A stretch of 41,495 nucleotides of DNA from Flavobacteriia bacterium. GTDB lineage: Bacteria > Bacteroidota > Bacteroidia > Flavobacteriales > Flavobacteriaceae. The stretch spans positions 1 to 41,495 of the forward strand of contig RFYP01000005.1 of assembly GCA_009921175.1 (NCBI GenBank), in the 5' to 3' direction. Numbering within the stretch: the stretch's first letter is position 1; every line of letters starts with the position of its first letter. Position numbers and translations under genes: made by a program. The notes under the pieces were generated by a model. It was not told the DNA's origin. It saw nothing but the letters and a program-made list of their open reading frames with translations, and made no database searches. This document shows, in pieces, positions 19,408-29,341 of the stretch.

Positions 19408-21833
19408 TGGGCCAGCTTTTCAAGTTGAACATACATCCTTTTGATACGATCTTCTACCTTTTCGGAAGAAAGTCGTTCACGAAGTCGATCGGTAATCAAA
19501 GGAAAAGAAAAGGGTGTGGGTTGTGTAGCTTGAGACAAACAAATTTTTTGGGTATTTATTCGGTCAAATGCTTGTAATAAACGTCCTTGCTCCATCCCAT
19601 GATCAAAGGCCTCTTCGATGGCTTGTTGGTACAATAAATTGGATTCTTCATAGTCTTTAAATACTTCAAAAAACAATTGGGCACTAGACTGTAAATGCTT
19701 GCTTTTAATCGTTTTATGCGGATAACCCTGAAAAACCAAACCTGCTATTACAGCGATATCTCTAAATTTTCGGCGGGCTATTTCGGTTAGGTTAATGCTT
19801 CGGCGCAGGTCGTCCATAAGGTCTTGCGTGGTAAAGAGGTTATTGTCCAAAAGTGCCGTTATAGAAATCGGTTGATCTGACAACAATTCAAACCCATAAT
19901 CATTGTAAGCCAGGGTAAAGCTTATTGGTTGCAAAAGGCTATATCGGTAGGCGATAACCGCTGCCATGGCTTCGTGGACTGCCCGCCCTTCGAAAGGGTA
20001 AAACACCGCGTGATACCCTTCTTTTGAGGGGAAAGTTTCCATCAAAAATTCATCAGCTTCTGGAATTTTAGAAAGCTGTTTCTGGCGATCCAGCAACGGA
20101 GTAAGGGCTCTCCATTCGGGTGTTGTTGCATTCATCGGATTGTAAAAAGCATTGCGCAACAGTTGACTCAAATGTGCGCTGAAAGACATGCGTCCTCCCA
20201 TCCAAGCAGGAATTTTGGTTTGTTTGGAGGTCGATTTTCGAACCAATACTTCCATGGCCTGTATGCGAACCAACTCCAGGTTACGCCCAGCAAAGGTAAA
20301 CACATCACCGGGCTTTAACTTGGAAACAAACCACTCTTCGACCGTTCCAATTCGCCCTCCTTTGAGGTATTTGACTGTGAGCGAAGCATCGCTCATGATC
20401 GTCCCTATCGTTAATCGATGACGAAGAGCTATACGGCCGTTGGCCACAATTATTTGCCCCCGTTCATCAATAAGGACTTTTTTATATTCATCATAGGTTT
20501 CGAGGCTTTGGCTGCCTTTTTGAATAAAATTGAGTAACCATTGCCACTGTTCTGCAGTCAATCCCTGATAGCAAAATGTTGATTGTACCACTTTAAACAA
20601 CACCTTAGGCGAAAATCCTCCTCCTACCGCAAGGGTCATCATAAACTGGATGAGCACATCAAAACTGTTTAGGTAGGGAATGCGGTCTTCTATCGTTTGG
20701 TCTGTTAGCGCTTGTTGTAGCGCTAAGGACTCGATCAGTTCCAAGGCATGGGTGGGCAAAAAATAGAGGGTACTACTTTGTCCGGGTTGATGACCGCTTC
20801 GTCCAGCCCGTTGCATAAAACGTCCTACTCCTTTAGGACTTCCGATTTGGATGCAGGCCGCTACAGGACTAAAATCTACCCCCAAATCCAAACTTGACGT
20901 ACAAACGACCGCTTTGAGTTTTTCTTGTCGAAGTGCGTCTTCGACCCAGCGCCGGGTACTCTTGTCTATACTCCCGTGATGCATGGCCAACTGCCCTGCT
21001 AATTCTGGTGCTTTTTCCAAAATTTTTTGATACCAAATTTCGCATTGTGCACGGGTATTGGTGAATAGCAAGCTTGAAGGATACCGTTGGATAATTTCAA
21101 CCACCTGATCTAACAAATGTATTCCTAGATGACCCGTCCAAGGAAAAGAATCCATTTGCTCCGGTAAAAGCGAGTGAACCTGTATACTTTTTTTTATCCC
21201 ACTGCGAATTAACATCCCTTCAGAGTCTTTTTGACCTAAAAGAATCTGCCGTGCCAAATCGAGGTTTCCAATCGTTGCCGATATCCCCCAAATTTTCAGG
21301 TCAGGTAAAAATGACTGCAGGTAAGCAATCGCTAATTCTATTTGCACACCCCTTTTGGAGCCCATCAGCTCGTGCCACTCATCGACTACTATAGTGTGTA
21401 GATTTTTAAAATACGCTTGATGGTCTTTGGTGCTAAGCAAAAGATGTAAGCTTTCGGGTGTCGTGACCAACCCAAAAGGTGGTTTTCTTTTTTGAAGGTT
21501 TCGTTCTGCTTGTGGAGTATCTCCCGTTCGAAGCCCTACAGTAAGCTCGGGATAAAAAGCCTGAGTAAGCTGTGTGGTAGCTTGTTGGATCTCTGTTCCC
21601 AAAGCACGCAAAGGGGTAATCCACAGGACATTGGTCTTTGAAGGTGTCGTGCCCTTGTTGAGATGGTATTGAACAATACCTCCCCAAAGGGCGTAGGTTT
21701 TTCCGCTACCGGTAGGCGCATTAACTAAACCGCTTTTGCCCTTCAGGTAGGCCTGCCATGTGGCGCGTTGGAACTTTTGAGGAGTCCACCCTTGAAGATC
21801 AAACCAATCGGATATAGCACGTATTGATTTCAT
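19404..21833 (-). CDS. Ligase-associated DNA damage response DEXH box helicase (Lhr-like)
   Basis: LVNAPTGSGKTYALWGG, LWITPLRALGTEI, TTPESLHLLL, VVDEWHELMGSKRG, ATIGNL, CTSSLDLGVDF, GRFMQRAGRSGHQPG. Overlaps both neighbours by 4 nt. Confidence 0.9.
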   Translation of the reverse strand: MKSIRAISDWFDLQGWTPQKFQRATWQAYLKGKSGLVNAPTGSGKTYALWGGIVQYHLNKGTTPSKTNVLWITPLRALGTEIQQATTQLTQAFYPELTVGLRTGDTPQAERNLQKRKPPFGLVTTPESLHLLLSTKDHQAYFKNLHTIVVDEWHELMGSKRGVQIELAIAYLQSFLPDLKIWGISATIGNLDLARQILLGQKDSEGMLIRSGIKKSIQVHSLLPEQMDSFPWTGHLGIHLLDQVVEIIQRYPSSLLFTNTRAQCEIWYQKILEKAPELAGQLAMHHGSIDKSTRRWVEDALRQEKLKAVVCTSSLDLGVDFSPVAACIQIGSPKGVGRFMQRAGRSGHQPGQSSTLYFLPTHALELIESLALQQALTDQTIEDRIPYLNSFDVLIQFMMTLAVGGGFSPKVLFKVVQSTFCYQGLTAEQWQWLLNFIQKGSQSLETYDEYKKVLIDERGQIIVANGRIALRHRLTIGTIMSDASLTVKYLKGGRIGTVEEWFVSKLKPGDVFTFAGRNLELVRIQAMEVLVRKSTSKQTKIPAWMGGRMSFSAHLSQLLRNAFYNPMNATTPEWRALTPLLDRQKQLSKIPEADEFLMETFPSKEGYHAVFYPFEGRAVHEAMAAVIAYRYSLLQPISFTLAYNDYGFELLSDQPISITALLDNNLFTTQDLMDDLRRSINLTEIARRKFRDIAVIAGLVFQGYPHKTIKSKHLQSSAQLFFEVFKDYEESNLLYQQAIEEAFDHGMEQGRLLQAFDRINTQKICLSQATQPTPFSFPLITDRLRERLSSEKVEDRIKRMYVQLEKLAQ

Positions 21834-23419
21834 TGGACAATCAGGGCTTTAAGCTCGTCAAGGGTGTTGGCCGCAGTAATTTTTTTATCATGACGCCACC
21901 GTAAGATTCGAGGAAACCGAACAGCTACTCCACTTTTGTGACGTGTCGAGGGTGCGATTCCTTCAAAAGCAATTTCAAAAACCAAAGCGGGTTTCACCCG
22001 TCGCACAGGACCAAACCGTTCTAAGGTGTTTTTTTTGACATAAGCATCTACTTTTCGAAACTCTTCATCTGTCAAGCCCGAATAGGCCTTAGCAAAGGTG
22101 ACCAGGGTATCGCCCTGCCAAAGGGCAAAGGTATAATCGGTATAGAGGTTGGTCCGCCTTCCATGCCCGCGCATGGCGTAAGTTAGAACGGCATCAATAG
22201 TCAACGGATCGGACTTCCATTTCCACCAGTCCCCTTTTTTTCGACCTACACCATAAGGGCTATCCGCTCTTTTGAGCATGAGGCCTTCACTCTGTATTGC
22301 AGTGGCTTTTTGCCGTTCCCCCCCTACTGCACGCCACGAAGGCAAATGCAATGAGGGAGACAACAGCCACGGTAGGTTTTGGTTTTGGTATTGATCAAAA
22401 AGTCTTTCCATCAACTCACGTCTTTCTACTGCTGACTTTGCTCTAATATCGTTCCCTTCCCACTCTAACAAATCGTATACCATGAGCACAACAGGATATT
22501 GTTCCAGGAGTTTGGGGCTGATATTTTTTCGTCCAATACGTTTTTGCAGTAAGGCAAAATGCTGGATTTTACCTGCTTTGTAGGGTAAAATTTCACCGTC
22601 CAATACGGTCCCATTGGGCAGAGAAAGAAAGGCCTCAAATTCTGGAAACTTTTCTGAAATCAGCTCTTCCCCCCGACTCCAACAATACCATTTTCCTTGT
22701 CTTAGGATGAGTTGACCTCGCATGCCATCCCATTTGTGTTCAACAATCCACGCCGCGCATTCACCCAGTTGATCAGGACGATCTTGAAGGGGGTGGGCCA
22801 GGTAAAAAGGATATGGTTGGGACAGAAGATCTTCAGGATTAGGGTTAAATAGCAGCTGATCCAAGGTGGTGTTTTGCGGGGTCCACTGTCCCATCAATCG
22901 ATGAGCGATGTGATTTTCTTCCATTTCAAAGGCTTGTGCCAAAGCCCTTGTCATCAACTTTTGGCTAATCCCTATCCGAAGGCCTCCGGTGATGAGCTTA
23001 TTAAATGCAAAACGCTGTAGGCCCGTTAAAGACTGCCAATGATCGATAATAAATTTCTTCTTTTCATCTTCACCTTTGGGTTTTAGGGCAATGATGGCCT
23101 CCATGAGCATATTGAGTTTTTGGGGCTTTAGAGTAGCGGTTGATTCGGGAATGACCAGGGCAATCGTCTCAGCCAAATCACCTACTATATGATAGGACTC
23201 TTCAAAAAGCCAAAGCGGAAGCCCGGCCAATTCTGCCGCCCAAGTACGCATAAGGGTGGTCGTTACAGGGCGGGGAGGTCGACGGTGAGACAACAAAGCA
23301 ATTGTCCATAAGACATCCTCTGGAGGTGTAGACAAAAAGTAATTTCGCAAGGCCAAAACCTTTTCATTGGTTTTGTTTGTTTGATCAAGTTGTTGAATCA
23401 GTGTTGAAAAAGCGATCAT
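21830..23419 (-). CDS. ATP-dependent DNA ligase (ligase-associated cluster)
   Basis: Adenylation motif AAWIVEHKWDGMRGQLI (KWDG), SRGEELISEKFPEFEAF, TVLDGEIL, SEGLMLKRADSPYGVGRKKGDWWKWK, RFPRILRWRHDK. Confidence 0.95.
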   Translation of the reverse strand: MIAFSTLIQQLDQTNKTNEKVLALRNYFLSTPPEDVLWTIALLSHRRPPRPVTTTLMRTWAAELAGLPLWLFEESYHIVGDLAETIALVIPESTATLKPQKLNMLMEAIIALKPKGEDEKKKFIIDHWQSLTGLQRFAFNKLITGGLRIGISQKLMTRALAQAFEMEENHIAHRLMGQWTPQNTTLDQLLFNPNPEDLLSQPYPFYLAHPLQDRPDQLGECAAWIVEHKWDGMRGQLILRQGKWYCWSRGEELISEKFPEFEAFLSLPNGTVLDGEILPYKAGKIQHFALLQKRIGRKNISPKLLEQYPVVLMVYDLLEWEGNDIRAKSAVERRELMERLFDQYQNQNLPWLLSPSLHLPSWRAVGGERQKATAIQSEGLMLKRADSPYGVGRKKGDWWKWKSDPLTIDAVLTYAMRGHGRRTNLYTDYTFALWQGDTLVTFAKAYSGLTDEEFRKVDAYVKKNTLERFGPVRRVKPALVFEIAFEGIAPSTRHKSGVAVRFPRILRWRHDKKITAANTLDELKALIVQ

Positions 23420-24435
23420 AGAGTGGGTTTTGGATCAATCGATTCTCCTTCATAGTTCGTTTTTTCTGTCCGGGCGTTCCATCCCTTTTCGCGAAGATAT
23501 TGAGCAAAAAGATCGGTATAACCATGGGTAGTAATAACATTTTCACATTGGGTAGCCTTTACAGCAGCCAATAAACCCGGCCAATCTGCATGGTCAGAAA
23601 GGACAAATGCTTGGTCTACAGCACGTCGTCTTCTTGCCCCCCTGGTGTGCATCCAACCCGAAGCAAAACCACTGCGGTAATCTCCTAACTTTCTCAACCA
23701 GGAGGCTTCAGTAGCTGCTGGAGGCGCGAGTATTAGACTTCCAGCCAAAGCTTTTTTAGAGGTTTCTGCCGTTAAATTTTGATAGGGAGGAAAAGCATGT
23801 GTCCCTTCAAAAACCGCTGTCATATTTCCTACTGCACTATGCGTATAAATGGGTCCAATGCTGGGGTCGAGAAAATGCAACAAACGTTGCGCCTTGCCCA
23901 AAGAATACCCCAGTAGTAAACTGGCTCTTCCGGCCTTGTTGTTTGCCGCCCACCAATGGTTTATCGCTGTGTGAACCTCTACCGGGTCAGGCCAATGAAA
24001 AACGGGGATACCAAAGGTGCTCTCGGTGATAAAGGTGTGGCATTTGACCGGCTCAAAGGGTAGGGTAAGACCATCGTTTTTAATTTTATAATCTCCCGTA
24101 AAAACCCATACTTCACCACGGTGTTCTACACGGATTTGAGCAGCTCCAATTACATGGCCCGAAGGATGAAAAGAAAAGGTAACATTGTTTATGCTAAAGG
24201 TCTCACCGTAGGCTTTTCCACTGACTACGATTGCACCAAGTCGGTGTTTTAAAATCGCAACATTATCCTGGTGGGTAATGTATTGTTTGTGCCCCCAACG
24301 TGCATGATCGGCATGTCCGTGACTGATAATGGCCTTGGCGACGGGTCGCCATGGGTCGAGGTAAACATCGGCCAAAGAGCAATAGATACCTTTGGAAGTA
24401 AATTCCAAAAGAGGCACAGGGTTTTTCTTTTTCAC
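23416..24435 (-). CDS. Ligase-associated DNA damage response exonuclease (metallo-beta-lactamase/SNM1-like)
   Basis: AIISHGHADHARWGH (HxHxDH), FHPSGHVIGAAQIRVEHRGEVWVFTGDYK, FVLSDHADWPGLL, TTHGYTDLFAQYLREKGWNA. Confidence 0.9.
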   Translation of the reverse strand: MKKKNPVPLLEFTSKGIYCSLADVYLDPWRPVAKAIISHGHADHARWGHKQYITHQDNVAILKHRLGAIVVSGKAYGETFSINNVTFSFHPSGHVIGAAQIRVEHRGEVWVFTGDYKIKNDGLTLPFEPVKCHTFITESTFGIPVFHWPDPVEVHTAINHWWAANNKAGRASLLLGYSLGKAQRLLHFLDPSIGPIYTHSAVGNMTAVFEGTHAFPPYQNLTAETSKKALAGSLILAPPAATEASWLRKLGDYRSGFASGWMHTRGARRRRAVDQAFVLSDHADWPGLLAAVKATQCENVITTHGYTDLFAQYLREKGWNARTEKTNYEGESIDPKPTL

Positions 24436-24483
24436 GGCCTTAAGATACTAAAATCAATACAAAAGCAAAGAGGCCCTTTGCCC

Positions 24484-24547
24484 GTGATTTTGGTTGATAA
24501 CTCCTGGAATGATCCGGTGATTTTAGCCGATAAAAATTCTATTTTTA
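24484..24547. promoter_or_regulatory. Candidate operator/promoter region between the ligase operon and dnaE
   Basis: Direct repeat GTGATTTTGGTTGATAA (24484-24500) and GTGATTTTAGCCGATAA (24517-24533), 14/17 identical, followed by -7-like TATTTTTA (24540-24547) ahead of the dnaE ATG at 24567. Confidence 0.45.
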
Positions 24548-24566
24548 GAAGCGACAACGCCTTACA

Positions 24567-27500
24567 ATGTTTTTAATTTTTGATACCGAAACCACGGGCC
24601 TTCCCAAACGTTGGGATGCTCCATTGAGCGATACCGAAAATTGGCCCCGTTGTGTGCAAATTGCCTGGCAGTTGCATGGAGCTGATGGTCAGTGTCTCGA
24701 GCATCATGCCTATTTGATTCGCCCCGATGGCTTCACCATTCCCTATGACTCGGAACAGGTACACGGTATCTCCACCGAACTCGCACAAAAAGAAGGAGCT
24801 AAACTGGAAGACGTATTACACCTATTTGCTAAGGCCATACAAAAGGCCGATTATGTGGGTGGCCATAATGTGCGTTTTGACCTCAATATCATGGGCGCTG
24901 AGTACCTTCGAGCCGGCCAACCCAACCCACTAGAAGATTGTGCCCTGATCGACACCTGTACCGAAGAAACAGCTAGCCTGTGTCAATTGCCCGGTGGACG
25001 GGGCGGAAAATTTAAATTGCCTACTCTCTCCGAGCTTTATCTTTTCCTTTTTAACGAAAACTTTCAAGAGGCACACAATGCAACTGCCGATGTAGAGGCC
25101 ACCACACGCTGTTTTTTGGAATTGCTTCGCACCCAAAAACTCCATCCTCCGGTCTTGGCCAACAACCCAGAGATTCAACAGCAACTTGCCAAGAATTTAG
25201 CTGAACCTGTCGCATTGATCGGGCTTAAACACCAAAACCTCAAAGCCCTAAGCCAAGCCCTTATAAGCACCGAAGATCAGGTTGCAACACCCCAGGATCC
25301 CATTCGTACTTCCGCACTCACTACAGCACCCTTTGCCCACCTGCATAACCATTCGCAATTTTCGGTATTGCAAGCTACCTCACGCATTGCACAATTGGTT
25401 GAGGCCGCAGCCAAGGACCAAATGCCCGCAATGGCCCTTACAGACCATGGAAATTTGATGGGGGCCTTTCATTTTGTCAAAGCGGTCAAAAACCACAACG
25501 CCAACTTAGAACCCGGACAACAAACCCTCAAACCCATCATCGGTTGTGAATTTTATGTTTGTGACAACCATACCGACCGAACAAGGCGGGATGATGGCTA
25601 TCAAATTGTGCTTTTGGCCAAAAATAAAAACGGGTATAAAAACCTTTCGAAGATGACTTCATTGGCCTATACCAAAGGATTTTATTATGTACCGCGCATC
25701 GACAAAGAAATTGTCAAACAATACCGAGAAGACTTGATCGCCTTGACCGGAAACCTTTATGGTGAAGTCCCTTCAAAAATTCTAAATGTTGGAGACCACC
25801 AAGCCGAAGAAGCCCTGCTTTGGTGGAAAGAAGTTTTTGGTGATGATTTATATATCGAATTGATGCGGCATCAACAAGAAAATGAAGACCGAGCCAACAC
25901 AATTCTTCTTGATTTTTCCAAAAAACACAACATCCCTATCGTCGCTACCAACAATACCTACTATGTTGAGCAGGAAGAAGCGAATGCGCATGATATCCTG
26001 CTGTGTGTCAAAGAGGGCGAAAAACAAGCAACCCCCATCGGTCGAGGTAGAGGCTATCGGTATGGATTTCCCAATCAGGAATATTATTTTAAGTCCCAAC
26101 AGGCCATGAAGACCCTCTTTCGTGACCTGCCCGAAGCCATAGAAAACATCAGTGAACTGATCGATAAAATTGAAGTTTATGAACTGCAAAGGGACGTCTT
26201 ACTGCCTAAATTTGACATCCCCGAAGCCTTTCAGCAACCCGACGATACGACCGGGAAAAAGGGCGAAAACGATTACCTGCGGCATTTGACCTATGAGGGG
26301 GCCAAAAAAAGGTACGACACTATCGATCAGGACATTAAAGAACGATTGGACTTTGAGTTGGAAGTCATTGCCAACACTGGATATCCGGGCTATTTTCTGA
26401 TTGTACAAGATTTTATTGCTGCTGCACGACAAATGGGTGTTTCAGTAGGACCAGGCCGTGGTTCGGCCGCAGGCTCTGCAGTGGCCTATTGTTTGGGAAT
26501 CACCAACTTGGATCCGATTCAGTACGATTTGCTTTTTGAGCGTTTCTTAAATCCCGACCGGGTAAGTTTGCCCGATATCGATATTGACTTTGACGACGAA
26601 GGCCGCGGAAAGGTAATGGATTACGTGATCCAAAAATATGGAGCCAATCAAGTGGCCCAAATCATCACCTATGGAACCATGGCTGCCAAATCATCCATCA
26701 GAGACACTGCCCGTGTATTAGACCTATCGCTGGCTGAGGCCGATAGAATTTCAAAAATGGTTCCCAATATCAAACTCAAAAAACTGTTTTCGAGTGCCGA
26801 AAATGAATTAAAAGAAAACCTGCGTTCGGATGAGTTTTCGCGTGTCAAAGAATTGCGTGAAATGGCCCAAATCGACGACCTTGCCGGACAAACCCTCCAA
26901 CAGGCGCAAATTCTCGAAGGTTCACTCAGAAATACCGGAATTCATGCCTGTGGAGTAATCATAACCCCCGATGACATCACCGAATTTGTCCCCATTGCTA
27001 CCGCCAAAGACTCCGAGCTTTATGTTACCCAGTTTGACAATGCCGTGGTGGAAGACGCCGGTTTGCTCAAAATGGATTTTTTGGGACTCAAAACCTTGAC
27101 CCTGATCAAGGACACCGTCAAACTGGTTAAATACAAACACGGTATCAGCTTAGACCCCGATGCCTTCCCCCTGGATGATGCCGAAACCTATGCACTTTTT
27201 CAACGGGGAGAAACCGTTGGTATTTTCCAATACGAATCGGCCGGGATGCAAAAATACCTCAAGGAACTCAAACCCACCGTTTTTGCTGATCTGATTGCCA
27301 TGAACGCCCTATACCGTCCCGGGCCACTGGAATATATTCCCAGTTTTATTGCCCGAAAAAATGGCTCTGAAGCCATCGCCTATGACTTGCCTGCGATGGA
27401 AGAATACCTGCAAGAAACTTATGGGATTACCGTTTATCAAGAGCAAGTGATGCTGCTGTCTCAAAAACTGGCCGGGTTTACAAAAGGGGAAGCCGATGTT

Positions 27501-28889
27501 TTGCGTAAAGCCATGGGTAAAAAGATTTTTGCGCTACTCGATAAACTCAAACCCAAGTTTATAGATGGCGGAGTGGCCAATGGACATCCAACCGAGGTAC
27601 TCGAAAAAATATGGCGCGATTGGGAAGCTTTTGCCTCCTACGCCTTTAACAAATCACACTCTACTTGCTATGCCTGGATTGGGTATCAAACCGCCTACTT
27701 AAAAGCACACTACCCAGCAGAATATATGGCGGCTGTACTTTCCAACAACATGAACGACATCAAGCAAGTATCGTTTTTTATGGAAGAGTGTAAACGTATG
27801 GGGCTGGCCGTTTTAGGCCCCGATGTCAACGAATCTTTTTACAAATTTACCGTCAACGATCAAAAGGCCATCCGTTTTGGTATGGGGGCAGTCAAGGGTG
27901 TTGGTAAGGGAGCGGTAGAAACCATAATCGCCCATCGAGAAGAGGGCCCTTATGAATCTATTTTTGACCTGGTCAAAAGAGTCGATTTGCGAGCAGCCAA
28001 CAAAAAAGCCATGGAAAACCTCGTGTTGGCCGGTGGCTTGGACTCTTTCCAAAATACCCACCGCGCCCAATATCTCATCCCCGATGGCGACGGCATCAGC
28101 TTTTTGGAAAAGGCCCTACGGTTTGGCGCCAAATACCAAGAACAACAACTTTCTTCCCAAACCAATTTGTTTGGCGATCAAAGCGACGAAGTGTATCAAG
28201 ACCTTGTCATTCCTGATTGTGAAACCTGGAACAGCCTTGAATTACTCAAACGCGAAAAAGAAGTGGTCGGGATTTACCTCTCGGCACATCCATTGGATGA
28301 TTTCAAAAAAGAAATTCATCATTTTACCACCGCACAACTCGACATTGTCAATGATCTTAACCCCCTAATCAATCGAGAAATGCACCTAGCAGGTATTGTC
28401 AATAGCGTCGAACATCTTCAAACCAAAAATGGTAAGCAATGGGCCAAGTTTGTGGTCGAAGACTACAGTGAACAGCAAGAATTTCGGATTTTTGGTGAGG
28501 ACTATCTTAAATTTAGACATTATCTGGTTGCCAATTCCTTTATCCGTTTTCGTGTGGCTGTTCGTGAGGGATGGGTCAATCACGATACGGGAAAAAGAGG
28601 AGAGCCTCGGTTGCAATTTCTCACCTTTGAGCCCTTGCAGGACACCATAGAAAATAACGCCAAAAAAATTACCCTCCAACTCAATATTGACCGTTTAAAC
28701 GAAGAAACCATTCAACAAATCGAAGCGCAATTAAAAACCTTCCGTGGTGACAAGCGCTTGGCCTTTGACATATACGACACCAAGGACAAAGTAAAACTGA
28801 CCCTAAACAGTAGAAAAACAAAAGTGGCTATATCAACGGCTCTTTTAGAAACACTAGATCAAAACCAGTGGCACTACCGGCTGAATTGA
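24567..28889 (+). CDS. dnaE: DNA polymerase III alpha subunit with N-terminal DnaQ-like 3'-5' exonuclease domain
   Basis: N-terminal IFDTETTGLPK, HNVRFDLNIMGAEYL, HNATADVEATTRCF (DEDDh); then PHP (HLHNHSQFSVLQATSRI, ALTDHGNLMGAFHF); GPGRGSAAGSAVAYCLGITNLDPI; PDIDIDFDDEGR; SYAFNKSHSTCYAWIGYQTAYLKAHYP. Confidence 0.95.
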   Translation: MFLIFDTETTGLPKRWDAPLSDTENWPRCVQIAWQLHGADGQCLEHHAYLIRPDGFTIPYDSEQVHGISTELAQKEGAKLEDVLHLFAKAIQKADYVGGHNVRFDLNIMGAEYLRAGQPNPLEDCALIDTCTEETASLCQLPGGRGGKFKLPTLSELYLFLFNENFQEAHNATADVEATTRCFLELLRTQKLHPPVLANNPEIQQQLAKNLAEPVALIGLKHQNLKALSQALISTEDQVATPQDPIRTSALTTAPFAHLHNHSQFSVLQATSRIAQLVEAAAKDQMPAMALTDHGNLMGAFHFVKAVKNHNANLEPGQQTLKPIIGCEFYVCDNHTDRTRRDDGYQIVLLAKNKNGYKNLSKMTSLAYTKGFYYVPRIDKEIVKQYREDLIALTGNLYGEVPSKILNVGDHQAEEALLWWKEVFGDDLYIELMRHQQENEDRANTILLDFSKKHNIPIVATNNTYYVEQEEANAHDILLCVKEGEKQATPIGRGRGYRYGFPNQEYYFKSQQAMKTLFRDLPEAIENISELIDKIEVYELQRDVLLPKFDIPEAFQQPDDTTGKKGENDYLRHLTYEGAKKRYDTIDQDIKERLDFELEVIANTGYPGYFLIVQDFIAAARQMGVSVGPGRGSAAGSAVAYCLGITNLDPIQYDLLFERFLNPDRVSLPDIDIDFDDEGRGKVMDYVIQKYGANQVAQIITYGTMAAKSSIRDTARVLDLSLAEADRISKMVPNIKLKKLFSSAENELKENLRSDEFSRVKELREMAQIDDLAGQTLQQAQILEGSLRNTGIHACGVIITPDDITEFVPIATAKDSELYVTQFDNAVVEDAGLLKMDFLGLKTLTLIKDTVKLVKYKHGISLDPDAFPLDDAETYALFQRGETVGIFQYESAGMQKYLKELKPTVFADLIAMNALYRPGPLEYIPSFIARKNGSEAIAYDLPAMEEYLQETYGITVYQEQVMLLSQKLAGFTKGEADVLRKAMGKKIFALLDKLKPKFIDGGVANGHPTEVLEKIWRDWEAFASYAFNKSHSTCYAWIGYQTAYLKAHYPAEYMAAVLSNNMNDIKQVSFFMEECKRMGLAVLGPDVNESFYKFTVNDQKAIRFGMGAVKGVGKGAVETIIAHREEGPYESIFDLVKRVDLRAANKKAMENLVLAGGLDSFQNTHRAQYLIPDGDGISFLEKALRFGAKYQEQQLSSQTNLFGDQSDEVYQDLVIPDCETWNSLELLKREKEVVGIYLSAHPLDDFKKEIHHFTTAQLDIVNDLNPLINREMHLAGIVNSVEHLQTKNGKQWAKFVVEDYSEQQEFRIFGEDYLKFRHYLVANSFIRFRVAVREGWVNHDTGKRGEPRLQFLTFEPLQDTIENNAKKITLQLNIDRLNEETIQQIEAQLKTFRGDKRLAFDIYDTKDKVKLTLNSRKTKVAISTALLETLDQNQWHYRLN

Positions 28890-28957
28890 TATTGCGAAAA
28901 ACAATACCAGCATCAACAAATCTAATTTAGTAGGTGGTATGGACCCGAGGAAATGAT

Positions 28958-28965
28958 TATTTTTG
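28958..28965 (+). promoter_or_regulatory. Candidate -7 element for trxA
   Basis: TATTTTTG, 19 bp before the trxA ATG at 28984. No clear -33 TTTG. Confidence 0.4.
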
Positions 28966-28983
28966 TCACTTAATAAAGATAAA

Positions 28984-29301
28984 ATGGCTTTAGAAATTAC
29001 AGATGCTACTTTTGACCAAGTAGTTTTACAATCCGATAAGCCCGTCTTGGTTGACTTTTGGGCAGCGTGGTGTGGTCCTTGCCGTATGGTAGGCCCCATC
29101 ATTGACGAACTGAGCAATGAATACGAAGGCAAGGCCGTAGTAGGGAAAGTAGATGTTGATGCAAATCAAGAATTTGCTGCAAAATTTGGCGTGCGCAATA
29201 TCCCCACAGTATTGGTCTTTAAAGGAGGTGAACTGGTAGGACGTCAAGTAGGCGTTGCGCCCAAACAGACCTATGCCGACGCCATCGACGCAGCGATGTA
29301 A
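28984..29301 (+). CDS. trxA: Thioredoxin
   Basis: VLVDFWAAWCGPCRMVGPIIDELSNEY...VDVDANQEFAAKFGVRNIPTVLVFKGGE; WCGPC active site. ATG at 28984 preferred. Confidence 0.95.
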   Translation: MALEITDATFDQVVLQSDKPVLVDFWAAWCGPCRMVGPIIDELSNEYEGKAVVGKVDVDANQEFAAKFGVRNIPTVLVFKGGELVGRQVGVAPKQTYADAIDAAM

Positions 29302-29341
29302 AAGCGACTCAAAATCGCAGCAAATTGTTTTTACTTTAATT

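Noticed and set aside
24271-24576. 101-aa + strand ORF overlapping the exonuclease 5' end and the dnaE spacer, with a repeated peptide (PVILVDNSWNDPVILADKNS)
   Set aside because: The repeated peptide is just the translation of the 33 bp-spaced DNA direct repeat; most of the ORF is antisense to the exonuclease gene.
24567-24960. DnaQ-like exonuclease fused to DnaE as a novelty
   Set aside because: An N-terminal proofreading domain on DnaE is, to my knowledge, common in Flavobacteriia; not unusual here.
27952-28368. 138-aa + strand ORF inside dnaE
   Set aside because: Alternative frame within a conserved polymerase gene; no family resemblance.
28963-28983. Extended trxA start (MSLNKDK)
   Set aside because: Non-ATG start overlapping the candidate -7 element; ATG at 28984 gives a normal thioredoxin N-terminus.
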